Origin: Egicoccus halophilus
GTDB taxonomy: Bacteria > Actinomycetota > Nitriliruptoria > Nitriliruptorales > Nitriliruptoraceae
Assembly (NCBI RefSeq): GCF_004300825.1
Contig: NZ_CP036250.1
Span: 1,054,001 to 1,118,000, forward strand
Direction of reading: 5' to 3'
DNA length: 64,000 nucleotides
Shown here: positions 42,351-52,682 of the stretch, piece by piece
Numbering within the stretch: position 1 is the stretch's first letter
How the letters are laid out: every line of letters starts with the position of its first letter
Notes under the pieces: model-generated
Database searches by the model: none
What the model saw: only the letters and a program-made list of their open reading frames with translations
Told to the model about the DNA's origin: nothing
Program-made: the position numbers and the translations under genes

Positions 42351-42585
42351 CGGCGTGTGGTGCGGTTTCCCGCGCCGGTGACGGAATCCGTCGGGGCGGC
42401 GGGTCGGGGCTGCGGCGTGTGGTGCGGTTTCTCGCGCCGGTGACGGAATCCGTCGGGGCGGCGGGTCGGGGCTGCGGCGTGTGGTGCGGTTTCTCGCGCC
42501 GGTGACGGAATCCGTCGGGGCGGCTGGGTCCGGGCTGCGGCGTGTGGTGCGGTTTCCCGCGCCGGTGACGGAATCCGTCGGGACG
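42351..42585. repeat. Four-copy 62-bp tandem array after paaK
   Basis: Units start at 42351, 42413, 42475 and 42538 (periods 62, 62, 63), each beginning CGGCGTGTGGTGCGGTTT. Each contains the dyad GACGGAATCCGTC (6-bp arms, 1-nt centre). Differences between copies are few: C/T in the TTTCCCG segment and small changes at the unit end. It fills most of the 336-nt gap before the hydrolase gene; no reading frame there is credible. Confidence 0.95.
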
Positions 42586-42651
42586 GCGTCCCGGACCGGA
42601 TCGGTCCGGGTCCGGCCCTAGGGTGGCCGCGACGACGGAAGGAAGGCGAGC

Positions 42652-43224
42652 ATGGTCGACGTCGTGGTGTTCCACTCGGCGCTGGGACGGCGCCCCGCGA
42701 TCGAGGCGTTCGCCCAGGTGCTGCGCGAGGACGGGCACACGGTCGCCGTCCCCGACCTCTACGCCGGTGCGACCTTCACCGACGTCCACGAGGGCGTCGC
42801 CGAACGCGACCGCATCGAGTTCACGACCCTGCTGGCGCGTGCCGAGGCCGGCGTGCTCAACCTCGCGCCGGAGCTGGTGTACGTCGGGTTCAGCATGGGC
42901 GCGGCGCCGGCGATGCTGCTCGGCGGCAATCGGCCGGGGACCCGCGGCATCGTGTCGGTCCAGGCCGCGATCACGCCGATCGATCTCGGCCTGTCGCGTT
43001 GGCCCGCTGGCGTGCCACTGCAGCTGCACCACGCGCCGGGGGACCCGTGGCAGCCCGACGACGAGGTCGCAGCCCTGCGCGACGCCGTCCCCGACGAGCT
43101 CGTCGAGTACCACGAGTATCCCGGCACCGGCCACCTGTTCATGGACCCCGACCTCGACGTCCACGACGCGCCGGCGACCGAACGCTTCACCGCCGCCGTC
43201 CGCGCCTGGCTCGCCGAACGCTGA
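42652..43224 (+). CDS. Dienelactone hydrolase-family alpha/beta hydrolase
   Basis: A 190-residue protein. The nucleophile elbow is VGFSMGAAPA (Ser near 80), an acid is likely in HAPGDPWQPDDE (about 129-133), and His lies in GTGHLFMD near 159. DLH enzymes use Cys in the elbow; Ser here suggests a related esterase or lactonase. Its position after the paa array suggests, without proof, a role in removing a pathway side product. GGAAGG lies 9 nt before ATG 42652. The regulator gene ends 4 nt away on the other strand. Confidence 0.85.
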   Translation: MVDVVVFHSALGRRPAIEAFAQVLREDGHTVAVPDLYAGATFTDVHEGVAERDRIEFTTLLARAEAGVLNLAPELVYVGFSMGAAPAMLLGGNRPGTRGIVSVQAAITPIDLGLSRWPAGVPLQLHHAPGDPWQPDDEVAALRDAVPDELVEYHEYPGTGHLFMDPDLDVHDAPATERFTAAVRAWLAER

Positions 43225-43228
43225 GGTG

Positions 43229-43810
43229 TCAGCGTTCCAGGCCGCCGAGGGTCATCTCGACCAGGGCGTCGGCGACCTCGTCGGCGCTGGCGCCGCGGCC
43301 GGGCCGGTACCACTCCACGAGCGAGTTGACGGTCCCGAACAGCAGCCGGGTCACCAGCGCCGGATCGAGGTCGTCGCGCAGGTCGCCGTCCGCGATCGCC
43401 TCCGCGACCAGATCGGCGACCCGGCGGTCGAACTCGCGACGACGGGCCAGGGCGGCCTGTTCGGTGGGGGTGTTGCCCCGCACGCGCAGCAGCAGCGTCA
43501 CGAACGGCAGCTCGCGGTCGAGCACGGCCACGCTGCGGCGCACCACGTGCTCGAGGCGGTCGCGGGCACGGCCCTCGGCCGCCCCCGGCTCGTCGAGGAC
43601 CGCGAACAGCGCCGACAGTGCGCGGTCGAGGGCGAGGCCGAGCAGGGCCTCCTTGCCCGCCACGTGGTGGTAGATGCTCGACTTGGTGATGCCGAGCGCG
43701 GCGGCCAGGTCGCCCATCGAGGTGCCGTCGTAGCCGCGCTCGTTGAACACCTGCACGGCCACGTCGAGCAGCGACGTGGCCGAGTAGCTGGGGCGGGCGG
43801 CGGCGGGCAC
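43229..43810 (-). CDS. paaR: TetR-family regulator, probable PaaR
   Basis: A 193-residue repressor. The N-terminal HTH reads SLLDVAVQVFNERGYDG and AAALGITKSSIYHHVAGKE; the C-terminal ligand domain is all-helical with RLLFGTVNSLVEWYRPGRG. It closes the paa cluster on the opposite strand and would bind the palindrome at 35211. In other actinobacteria PaaR is released by phenylacetyl-CoA. GTG 43810 has no strong ribosome binding site; the frame is open to 43903, but the extra residues are not TetR-like. No second copy of the palindrome is seen at its own promoter. Confidence 0.8.
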   Translation of the reverse strand: MPAAARPSYSATSLLDVAVQVFNERGYDGTSMGDLAAALGITKSSIYHHVAGKEALLGLALDRALSALFAVLDEPGAAEGRARDRLEHVVRRSVAVLDRELPFVTLLLRVRGNTPTEQAALARRREFDRRVADLVAEAIADGDLRDDLDPALVTRLLFGTVNSLVEWYRPGRGASADEVADALVEMTLGGLER

Positions 43811-43895
43811 GGCGCGTAGTCTGGCACATCGACCGGTCGCTCCCGACGCGTGCTCCCGAACGCCTGCTGCACGCGCCGCGGTCGCCTGCGGCGGT

Positions 43896-44855
43896 TCAGG
43901 CACCGCAACGGGAGCCGGCGAAGCAGCGTCGGTAGGCCGACGGGGTGGTGTCCAACTCGCGCCGGAAGTGCTCCCGGAGGTTGGCGGCCGAGCCGAAGCC
44001 GGCCCGTCGTGCGACGTGGTCGACGTCGAGGTCCGAGGTCTCGAGCAGTTCCTGCGCCCGCTGCAGGCGCTGCACGAGCAGCCACCGGAACGGGGTCGTC
44101 CCGGTGGTCTCCTTGAAGCGGCGCGCGAAGGTCCGCTCGCTCATGTTGGCCCGCGCGGCGAGCGACGCGACCGACAGGTCGTGCTCGAGAGAGCGTCGTG
44201 CCCAGGTGAGGACCCCGGCGAGCTCGTCGGGACGGACACGGGGTGTCGACGCCCCGTCGATGAACTGGGCCTGCCCGCCCTCGCGATGTGGTGGGACGAC
44301 CATCCGTCGGGCGACGACCCGGGCCGCCTCCGCGCCGAGGTCACGCCGCACCACGTGCAGCGCCAGGTCGATGCCGGCCGCCGTCCCGGCGGAGGTCAGC
44401 ACGTCGCCCTCGTCCACGAACAGCACGTTGGGGTCGACCTGGACGCGGGGGAAGCGGCGGCGGAACTCGCCGGTGAACTTCCAGTGGGTCGTCGCCCGGC
44501 GTCCGTCGAGCAGTCCGGCCTCGGCGAGCACGAACGCCCCGCTGCAGAACGACAGCACCCGTGCGCCACGCGCGGCGGCCGCGGCGACGGCCGCGACGAC
44601 CGACGGGTCGTTGGGTCGGTGCACCTCGCCGCCGGGGACGACCACCGTGTCGGCCCGGGACAGGACCGCGAGGTCGTGGTCGGTGTGCAGGCGGGCGCCA
44701 CCGACGATCGCGGCGACCCCACCGGCCGACGCGAGCACGAACTCGTACGCCCAGCCGGGGATCTCCGGTCGCGGGCTGCCGAACACCTCGGCGGCGACGG
44801 CGAACTCGAACGGGTCGGCGCCGTCCGGGACGACCGCCGCCACGAGGTGCCCCAT
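43896..44855 (-). CDS. GlxA-family AraC/DJ-1 transcriptional regulator
   Basis: A 319-residue regulator. The N-terminal DJ-1/PfpI domain has the elbow VLSFCSGAFVLAEAGLLDGR with its Cys. The C-terminal AraC HTH pair is HDLSVASLAARANMSERTFARRF and VDHVARRAGFGSAANLREHF. ATG 44855 is chosen over 44948 because CGGGAG lies about 10 nt upstream and the length matches the family. Relatives respond to amino-acid or quaternary-amine metabolites; the ligand here is unknown. It is divergent from the next small gene. Confidence 0.9.
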   Translation of the reverse strand: MGHLVAAVVPDGADPFEFAVAAEVFGSPRPEIPGWAYEFVLASAGGVAAIVGGARLHTDHDLAVLSRADTVVVPGGEVHRPNDPSVVAAVAAAAARGARVLSFCSGAFVLAEAGLLDGRRATTHWKFTGEFRRRFPRVQVDPNVLFVDEGDVLTSAGTAAGIDLALHVVRRDLGAEAARVVARRMVVPPHREGGQAQFIDGASTPRVRPDELAGVLTWARRSLEHDLSVASLAARANMSERTFARRFKETTGTTPFRWLLVQRLQRAQELLETSDLDVDHVARRAGFGSAANLREHFRRELDTTPSAYRRCFAGSRCGA

Positions 44856-45002
44856 ACGTCCGCGCTCCCGATCGGGGCCGCTCCGGACCGCCGGGAACGA
44901 CGACGCCGGGAGTGGCAGGATCCTTTCGAGCATCGTCGCTCCTGCCACTCGTCCGGGTCAAGTCCGCAGCGCAAGGTCGTGGTCGACACGAAAGGCACGA
45001 CC

Positions 45003-45356
45003 ATGCGCCATCCCTCCACCACCCGCGACTCCGCTCCCACCCGCGACCCCGCTCCCACCCGCGACCCCGCTCCCACCCGCGGCCCGCTCGGGTCGGCGTC
45101 CACCGACACCGGCGCCGGCCTGACGCTGCGCACCCGGCTCGACGACCTCGCCGCCCGCGTCGCGACCGAACTCGAGACCGGCGCGCTCGACGCCGCCTGG
45201 ACGCGGACCCGGGCACTCGAGCGCCAGGCGTGCACCGACGTCCCCGACGGGCAGGGCGGTGCGCGGCCGCCCGCACCCGTCATCGGACGTCGGTTCGCCG
45301 CGGCCCACCGGCGGCTGCTCGCGGCGGCGTCGGCAGCGGCCCGTCCCGCCGCCTGA
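45003..45356 (+). CDS. Small Arg/Ala-rich hypothetical protein with an N-terminal tandem repeat
   Basis: A 117-residue protein. AAAGG lies 10 nt before ATG 45003. Residues about 8-27 repeat the hexapeptide unit APTRDP three times, encoded by an 18-bp DNA repeat (about 45030-45083). The rest is a predicted helical, charged region (TRLDDLAARVATELETGALD, IGRRFAAAHRRLLAAA). No family is recognised. The start and coding nature are plausible rather than certain. Confidence 0.5.
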   Translation: MRHPSTTRDSAPTRDPAPTRDPAPTRGPLGSASTDTGAGLTLRTRLDDLAARVATELETGALDAAWTRTRALERQACTDVPDGQGGARPPAPVIGRRFAAAHRRLLAAASAAARPAA

Positions 45357-45461
45357 CCGGGGTCGGCTGCCCGGGCCCGTGTCCGCGGTCGCCTAGCGTC
45401 CGGCGCCAACGACCGCGGTGGACCGAGACCGGCCGCGGACCGGACGGGCGGCGGAGCAGGC

Positions 45462-46490
45462 GTGACGGACGAAGCGGGCGCGGACGCGTCCTCGAGCTCG
45501 GCGAGTCCGCGTCGACGCCTCGCCATCGGCGCCGGCCTGGTGGTGGTGACGTACACGGTCGGACTCGCGTTCGTCGGGATCCAGGACGCGCTCGAAGCGG
45601 TCCGCCGGGCCACCGTCTGGCCGCTGCTGCTCGCCCTGCTGCTGGAAGCGGTGACGCTCGTGACGCTGGCGCAGGTGCACCGCAGCAGTGCCCTGGCCGT
45701 GCGTGGCCGACTACGACAGCCCGAGGCGCTGAACGTGTCCATGTCCGCGTTCACCGTGAGCCAGACGGTGCCCGGCGGCGGAGCGGTCGCCGGCGCGCTG
45801 ATCGTGCAGCGGCTGCAGCGGTTCGGACTCAGCGCGCCGCAGGCCACCGCCAGCATGGTGCTCACGGCCACGCTGGCCACGGTGACCATCGCGCTGATCG
45901 CGGCCGGGGGGATCTGGCCGGCGTTCCTCGACGCGGAGCTGCCCGGGATCGCGGTGGTGGGCGTCGCCGCGCTGGTGGTGGTGCTCCTCGCCGTCGTGGC
46001 GAGCGTCGTGGCCGTGCTGCGCTCGCCGTCGGTGGCCGATCGGCTGCTGGGCCGTCTCGGTCGGCTGCACCGCGTGCTGGCCGAGCGCGTCGACGGCTGG
46101 CGCCGGTCGCTCGACGTCGTCCACGACGACCCGCCGACGCTGGCGCGGCTGCTGCGGGTGATCGCCTGGTCGTCGGTGAACTGGTCCGCGGACATCGCGG
46201 CGCTGGCGCTGGTGTTCCTCGCCTTCGGTGACGGGGTGTCGCTGACGGTGCTGCTCGTGGGGTTCGGCGTGTCCCAGCTCGGTGCGGCGATCCCGGTCAC
46301 CCCCGGTGGGGTCGGGTTCGTCGAGAGCGGCATGGTCGGGGCGTTCGTCGCGCTCGGGACGCCCGCGTCCGAGGCCACCACCGTGGTGCTCGTCTACCGG
46401 GTGCTGGCGGCCTGGCTGCCGGCCCTGGCCGGCACCTCGATGCTGGTGCGGCCGCCGGCGGCAGCGACGCCGGACGCGGGTGCCGGCTGA
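45462..46490 (+). CDS. UPF0104/LPG synthase-like integral membrane protein
   Basis: A 342-residue protein with about eight hydrophobic segments matching the lysylphosphatidylglycerol-synthase transmembrane region (also called UPF0104). Typical motifs are SQTVPGGGAVAGALIVQRL and GAAIPVTPGGVGFVESGMVGAFVALG near residues 280-305. No soluble aminoacyl-transferase domain is attached, so it may be a flippase-like protein rather than an MprF synthase. It starts at GTG 45462. The MscS-like gene follows 27 nt later and is probably co-transcribed. Confidence 0.88.
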   Translation: MTDEAGADASSSSASPRRRLAIGAGLVVVTYTVGLAFVGIQDALEAVRRATVWPLLLALLLEAVTLVTLAQVHRSSALAVRGRLRQPEALNVSMSAFTVSQTVPGGGAVAGALIVQRLQRFGLSAPQATASMVLTATLATVTIALIAAGGIWPAFLDAELPGIAVVGVAALVVVLLAVVASVVAVLRSPSVADRLLGRLGRLHRVLAERVDGWRRSLDVVHDDPPTLARLLRVIAWSSVNWSADIAALALVFLAFGDGVSLTVLLVGFGVSQLGAAIPVTPGGVGFVESGMVGAFVALGTPASEATTVVLVYRVLAAWLPALAGTSMLVRPPAAATPDAGAG

Positions 46491-46517
46491 CCGGACGGTG
46501 CCGGGACGTGCACCGCG

Positions 46518-47720
46518 GTGGCGACCGCCGTACCGATTGACCCTGCCGGATGTCGAGGACGCCACGGGCGTCGAGGAGGTGCCCCGGTCGACACCACCGA
46601 GACCATCGTCGAGGGCAGCGTCTGGCTGGCGGGGACGCTGACCATCCTGGGCGTGGGCCTGCTGCTGGGGCTGCTCGGCGCCTTCCTCGTCCAACGCACC
46701 CTGTTCACGCTGTGGCGGTCCGACACCTCCGCCGCGCTGCTCGACCGCCCGCGCTGGCAGGGGCGGGTCGTGGGTGCGCTGTTCGGGGCGTTGGTCGCGG
46801 TGCCGTTCACGCCCCTCGAGGATCCGGCGGCCGCGCGCACCGTGCACCTGCTCGAGCTGCTGCTCGTCGCCGGGGTCGCGGCGCTGCTCATCAACGTCCT
46901 CAACGGCGTCGTCGAGGGGCGCCTGCGCATCGAGCGGGACCTGCGCGACCCGCACAGTCGGCGGCGGGTCACCCAGCTACGGCTGCTGCGACGGGTCGCG
47001 ATCATGGGTGTGGTGGTGCTCGCCGCGTCGGTGACGCTGCTGACCTTCCCCGCCGTGCGTGCCGTCGGAGCCTCGCTGCTCGCCTCGGCCGGGCTGGCCG
47101 GCATCATCGCCGGCATCGCGGCACAGGGACTGCTGCGCAACGTCTTCGCCGGCATCCAGATCGCCTTCTCCGAACCGCTGACGATCAACGACGACGTCGT
47201 GATCGAGGGGGAGTGGGGCACCGTCGAGGAGATCACGCTGACGCACGTGGTCGTGCGCATCTGGGACTGGCGTCGGCTGGTCCTGCCGACGTCGTACTTC
47301 CTCGAGACACCGTTCCAGAACTGGACCAAGAACGAGGCACGCCTGATCGGCTCGGTCCACCTGCGCCTCGACCACCGGGTCCCGATGGACGAGCTGCGTG
47401 CGGTGGTGAAGGAGCTGGCCGCCGCCTCGCGACACCATGACGGCGACGTGGTGGTGGCCCAGGTCGTCGAGAGCCACGACCGAACGATGGAGGTCCGGGT
47501 GCTGGCCAGCGCCCCCGACGCGCCCTCGTCGTGGGACCTGCGCTGCGAGATCCGCGAGGGCGTGCTGGTCTGGCTGGCGCAGCAGCACCCGTACGCCCTG
47601 CCGACGCTGCGGATGGTGGAAGGGGTCACGCCACCGCCCCCGGCGCGCGGCGACGCCGCCGGCTCGGTGGCCGAGCCCGCACGTCCCATCAGCGACTGGG
47701 ACCGGGAGCGGCCGGGGTGA
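46518..47720 (+). CDS. MscS-family mechanosensitive ion channel
   Basis: A 400-residue protein. Hydrophobic segments lie at residues about 33-58, 72-90, 104-120 and 155-175. The pore-lining TM3 and beta-domain signature is SAGLAGIIAGIAAQGLLRNVFAGI followed by FSEPLTINDDVVI, GTVEEITLTHVVV and WDWRRLVLPTSYF, which is characteristic of MscS. It opens under membrane tension during hypo-osmotic shock. GTG 46518 is the only in-frame start after the preceding stop. The 45-residue C-terminal tail is Pro/Ala-rich. Confidence 0.92.
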   Translation: MATAVPIDPAGCRGRHGRRGGAPVDTTETIVEGSVWLAGTLTILGVGLLLGLLGAFLVQRTLFTLWRSDTSAALLDRPRWQGRVVGALFGALVAVPFTPLEDPAAARTVHLLELLLVAGVAALLINVLNGVVEGRLRIERDLRDPHSRRRVTQLRLLRRVAIMGVVVLAASVTLLTFPAVRAVGASLLASAGLAGIIAGIAAQGLLRNVFAGIQIAFSEPLTINDDVVIEGEWGTVEEITLTHVVVRIWDWRRLVLPTSYFLETPFQNWTKNEARLIGSVHLRLDHRVPMDELRAVVKELAAASRHHDGDVVVAQVVESHDRTMEVRVLASAPDAPSSWDLRCEIREGVLVWLAQQHPYALPTLRMVEGVTPPPPARGDAAGSVAEPARPISDWDRERPG

Positions 47721-47775
47721 GCGGTGCCCGCCGGGCTTCGGTGTCGCAACGGTCCGGATCCGCCGACGCGGCGGC

Positions 47776-48174
47776 TCAGGCGGGGACCGCCCCCAACATT
47801 CCCGCCAGGACGTCGCGGATCGAGACGACCCCGATCGTCGCGCCGACCCGGTCGGTGACCAGCAGGTGACGCACGCCGGCCTCGTCCATCAGCCGGGCGG
47901 CGTCGGCCAGCGACGCCGTCGACTCGATGCCGAGCACGTCGGTGACCGCGTGGTCCACCACCCGCTCGAGCGACAGGTCGGCACCGTCGGCGACCGCCGT
48001 GACGATGTCCCGCTCCGAGAGCACCCCACGGATGCCGGTCGGGTCCAGGACCACGAGCAGGCCGAGCTCGGCGGCCGCCAGGGCGGACGCCGCGGCCTCC
48101 AGGGTCGCGGTGGGGGCGATGGTCGCGACGGGCGTGCGGACCACCGTGGTGACGGGAACGGACTCGGTACGCAT
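47776..48174 (-). CDS. Two-CBS-domain protein
   Basis: A 132-residue protein consisting of a CBS pair: VATIAPTATLEAAASALAAAELGLLVVLD with GVLSERDIVTAVADG, then ESTASLADAARLMDEAGVRHLLVTD with GVVSIRDVLAGML. Such pairs bind adenine nucleotides and sense energy charge. GAGGAGGTCC precedes ATG 48174 by 6 nt. It may be a stand-alone sensor; its target is unknown. It neighbours a PH-domain gene on the same strand and a universal stress gene. Confidence 0.9.
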   Translation of the reverse strand: MRTESVPVTTVVRTPVATIAPTATLEAAASALAAAELGLLVVLDPTGIRGVLSERDIVTAVADGADLSLERVVDHAVTDVLGIESTASLADAARLMDEAGVRHLLVTDRVGATIGVVSIRDVLAGMLGAVPA

Positions 48175-48265
48175 CCGGGGACCTCCTCGGGGTTCTGGGA
48201 GGCCACGGTCGCGCACGGGGGCGTGCGCAGGCAGGGTCGCAGGTCCCGGGTCGCGGGGACCTCGG

Positions 48266-48871
48266 TCAGCGGCCGAGCAGGCGTTGCTTCTCGGTCTCGA
48301 ACTCCTCGTCGCTGAGGTGTCCGCGCTCGCGCAGGTCGGCCAACCGTTCCAGCACCGCGACCGGGTCGGCGGCCGGTCGTCCACCGGTGCGGTGGTGCAA
48401 CATCCGCAACCCCCGGGCCTTGTAGACGTCGTGCTGGAAGCCCTCCGGGTCCGGGATGTCGTGCAGTTCGCTGCGGCCCTGGCTGCCGGCCGCCTCGAGG
48501 ACCACGTCGCCGTAGCGCAGCAGGCGTTCGAGCACGGACTGGCTGAACAGCACGTTGGTGACCTGCTCGAGCGGGATCTCGACACCGGTGCGGGCCACCA
48601 TGCCGCGACGCACCACGATGCGCTCGGTCGTCAGCACGTAGGCGGTGAACCACCACCGCAGGACCGAACGACCGGCGAGCAGCAACCACACCAGCGCCGC
48701 ACCTCCGGCGGCGACCCACTGCCACGGTGGGTCGAGGGCCGCCACGGCCGCCCCGGCGAGCGCGGCCAGCAGCATCGCCCACAGCAGGGCCGGCAGCAGC
48801 ACCTTCCAGTGCGGACGGAACATCAGCAGGACGTCCTCGTCCTCGGACAGCAGCCGCTCCGGATACCGCAT
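48266..48871 (-). CDS. Membrane protein with bacterial PH domain and SHOCT tail
   Basis: A 201-residue protein. Two hydrophobic segments (about 24-45, 52-68) are followed by a bPH_2-type domain (YVLTTERIVVRRGMVARTGVEIPLEQVTNV) and the C-terminal SHOCT motif (RLADLRERGHLSDEEFETEKQRLLGR). ATG 48871 has AAGGAC 6 nt upstream. Its function is unknown; these proteins are linked to envelope organisation by architecture only. Confidence 0.88.
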   Translation of the reverse strand: MRYPERLLSEDEDVLLMFRPHWKVLLPALLWAMLLAALAGAAVAALDPPWQWVAAGGAALVWLLLAGRSVLRWWFTAYVLTTERIVVRRGMVARTGVEIPLEQVTNVLFSQSVLERLLRYGDVVLEAAGSQGRSELHDIPDPEGFQHDVYKARGLRMLHHRTGGRPAADPVAVLERLADLRERGHLSDEEFETEKQRLLGR

Positions 48872-49026
48872 GGCAGTCCTTGACGACGAGGGCGGCACGT
48901 GAGCGCATGCTAGGGCCCGGGTCGTTCGGCCGTCGTTCCGGGGACCTGTCGCCCTGCCGGCACGGCGCGGACCGGACCACGCTGGTGGCAGACGTCGTGG
49001 GGAAGCGGCGTCGAGAGGAGCCGGAC

Positions 49027-49470
49027 ATGAACAGGATCGTCGTCGGCATCGACGCCTCCGAGCACGCCCGTCGCGCCCTGGAGTGGGCGTTCGCCGAGGC
49101 CGAGCTCCGCGGCGCCGAACTGGAGCTCGTCCACGCCTACCTGCGCCCCGAGGTGGCCTACGTCCCCGGCATGGTGGTGACCGACATCGCCAGCGACAGC
49201 GAGCTGCAGGCTGCCGCCCGCGAGCTCGTCGAGGAGATGGTCGGCAAGATCGTGCCGCGGCCGACGGTGCCCTACGAGGTCACCGTGCAGGCCGGCGGTG
49301 CGGCCGGGGTGCTCTGCGGCCGCGCGGCCGACGCCGACCTGGCCGTCGTCGGCGCCCGCGGGCTGGGCGGTTTCCGCGGGCTGCTGCTGGGCTCGGTGAG
49401 CCAGCAGGTGGTCACCCACAGCCTCTGCCCGGTGGTGGTGGTGGTCCCCGAACGTCGGCACCACGACTAG
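49027..49470 (+). CDS. Universal stress protein, UspA family
   Basis: A 147-residue protein. It starts RIVVGIDASEHARRALEWAF and carries the ATP-binding motif GARGLGGFRGLLLGSVSQQV followed by HSLCPVVVV, so it is of the ATP-binding type. AGAGGAGCC lies 4-12 nt before ATG 49027. It is divergent from the PH-domain gene. Confidence 0.92.
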   Translation: MNRIVVGIDASEHARRALEWAFAEAELRGAELELVHAYLRPEVAYVPGMVVTDIASDSELQAAARELVEEMVGKIVPRPTVPYEVTVQAGGAAGVLCGRAADADLAVVGARGLGGFRGLLLGSVSQQVVTHSLCPVVVVVPERRHHD

Positions 49471-49589
49471 GGCGGCGTCGCGGACCGGTGGAGCCGGCGA
49501 CCGGAAGGTCGCCGGCCTCCACCCGTGGCCTCGCGGGCGTTCCGGGTGGCTGGTCGTGGCCGGCGTAGTAGGTTGGCGCCCTCTCGCCC

Positions 49590-49784
49590 GTGCCGCCGAT
49601 CGAGGAGTCCTGTCGCGTGTTGGGCCCGGACGTGCCCGCGCTCACGCGTGGTCGCGGTGTCCATCCCGGCGACCCGACGGCCGGAGTCGACGCCCGTTCG
49701 CGGGCGGCCTCGGGCCGACTGGACGGTTCGTCCGGCACCGACCTCGCCGCCGAGCGGCACGACTTCCCCAGCGAGGCCTCGTGA
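49590..49784 (+). CDS. Possible small leader protein coupled to the hydrolase
   Basis: A 64-residue frame from GTG 49590 ending in a 4-nt GTGA overlap with the hydrolase start. It has no recognised domain, and the composition (Arg, Gly, Asp, Ser) resembles noncoding high-GC sequence. The overlap is the only positive sign. The interval 49471-49780 otherwise holds nothing evident. Confidence 0.25.
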   Translation: MPPIEESCRVLGPDVPALTRGRGVHPGDPTAGVDARSRAASGRLDGSSGTDLAAERHDFPSEAS

Positions 49785-50509
49785 GTACCGAACGACGCTC
49801 CCTGCCGGTCACCGCCGCCAACGTCGACCACGTGACCGCGTCCCTGCACGTGCCCGACGAGGTGTCGCGGCCACCGGTGCTGCTCACCCACGGCGCCGGC
49901 GGTGACCTCGACGGTGAGGGCCTGGTCGCCCTGGCCGAGGTCCTCGCCGGGCTCGGCTGCGTCGTCGTGCGAGCCAACCTGCCCTATCGCGAGGCGGGAC
50001 GTCGGGCCGCGCCCCGCGCCGAGAGCTCGGTGGCGCCGTTCCTGTCGTTGTGGGCGGCCGCGGACGCGCTGTTGCGCGACGAGGGCCTGCCCACCGCCGG
50101 ACCCGGCTGGGTGCTCGGCGGTAAGTCCTACGGGGGCCGGGTCGCGTCGCTGGCCACCGCGATGGCGGCCGCGGAGGACCGGCCCGCGGCCGCCGGGTTG
50201 CTGTTCTACGGCTACCCGCTGCACCCGCCCGGCAAGCCGGACAAGCTGCGCGTCGACCACTGGCCCTCGGTGCCCGTGCCGTGCCTGTTCCTCCAGGGGG
50301 ACCGCGATCCCTTCTTCACCCGGGACCTGTTCGAGGAGCACGTGCGCAAGCTGCCCCGGCGGGCCACCCTGCAGGTCGTCGAGGGCGGGGACCACTCGTT
50401 GCAGGTGACCGGCGCGGCGAGCCCGGACGGCACGCCCCGCGGCGCGGTCCAGGTCCTGCAGGAGCTCGAGGGCCCGCTCGCCGACTGGCTCGGGTCGCTG
50501 GACCGGTGA
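49781..50509 (+). CDS. Alpha/beta hydrolase of the KANL3/Tex30 type
   Basis: A 242-residue protein. VLLTHGAGGDLDGEGLVALA forms the oxyanion-hole strand; the nucleophile elbow is LGGKSYGGRVAS (Ser near 113), and the acid and His are in FLQGDRDPFFT and EGGDHSLQV. The substrate is unknown. GTG 49781 is used, since the N-terminus before it is not conserved-looking. Its stop overlaps the mscL start by 4 nt, suggesting an operon. Confidence 0.85.
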   Translation: MSTERRSLPVTAANVDHVTASLHVPDEVSRPPVLLTHGAGGDLDGEGLVALAEVLAGLGCVVVRANLPYREAGRRAAPRAESSVAPFLSLWAAADALLRDEGLPTAGPGWVLGGKSYGGRVASLATAMAAAEDRPAAAGLLFYGYPLHPPGKPDKLRVDHWPSVPVPCLFLQGDRDPFFTRDLFEEHVRKLPRRATLQVVEGGDHSLQVTGAASPDGTPRGAVQVLQELEGPLADWLGSLDR

Positions 50510-51023
50510 GCGGGCGACTCCGGCCGGGCAGCCGGCGCCCCTCCGTCGTGCGCGAGTTCCGGGAGTTCGTCGCCCGGGGCAGCTTCGTCGACCTCGCGGT
50601 CGGCTTCGTGATGGGTGGCGCGGTCACCGGCGTGGTCAACGCGCTGGTCGAGCGGCTGATCATGCCGCTGATCGCCCTGCTGTTCGGGGAACCCGACTTC
50701 GACGCGATCGGCCGGTTCGGCTGCGTCGCGGCGAGTGCGCCGGATCGGTCGGTGCCGTGCTCACGGCACTGGTGAATTTTCCGCTGGTGGCGTTGGTGCT
50801 GTTCGCCATCGTCGAGGCCTACAACCGCCTGCGGCGGGAACATGCCGACGAGGCCGAGCCCGCCCCCGGGTCCGACGCCGATGCCGAGCAGCTCGTGCTG
50901 CTGCGCGAGATCCGTGACGCGCTGTGGGTCCGGGCCGGCTCCGCGACCTCCGACGAGGTGCCGGACCGGGCGGCGCGGACGGCCACGGCGGCGGTCGCGG
51001 ACCCGGACGACCCACGTCGGTGA
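50506..51023 (+). pseudogene. mscL: Large-conductance mechanosensitive channel, split by a frameshift
   Basis: The first frame, from GTG 50506, encodes the MscL N-terminus and TM1 (REFVARGSFVDLAVGFVMGG, LIMPLIALLFGEPDFDAIG). It leaves the family sequence at about 50728. A second frame from 50730 continues as GECAGSVGAVLTALVNFPLVALVLF, the periplasmic-loop end and TM2, then EAYNRLRRE and a C-terminal helix to 51023. One missing base near 50728-50730 restores a protein of about 172 residues. Both parts look unmutated otherwise, so a recent lesion or a sequencing error is likely. MscL is an emergency osmotic release valve. Confidence 0.88.
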
Positions 51024-51044
51024 CCCCACCGGTCGTCGTCGCCG

Positions 51045-52565
<1,521 letters not shown>

Positions 52566-52682
52566 GGTCGGCCTCTCCCGGGCGGGCGGCCGAGGATAAG
52601 CGCCGCCGTGGGCACGGCCGCCATCGACCGTCACGCGACGGCGCGTCACACCTGTGGCAGACTGGCCGGGTACGTGTCCGCC

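Noticed and set aside
40810-43164. A long minus-strand frame with repeated peptide segments across paaK and the 62-bp array
   Set aside because: The peptide repeats come from translating the DNA array; the rest is antisense to paaK and the hydrolase.
43811-43903. N-terminal extension of the TetR regulator to 43903
   Set aside because: The added residues are Ala/Arg-rich, do not resemble a TetR N-terminus, and would nearly meet the neighbouring GlxA gene's stop without a ribosome binding site.
50728-50760. Programmed frameshifting in mscL
   Set aside because: No slippery sequence or downstream structure typical of recoding was seen, and MscL is not known to be recoded; mutation or sequencing error is simpler.
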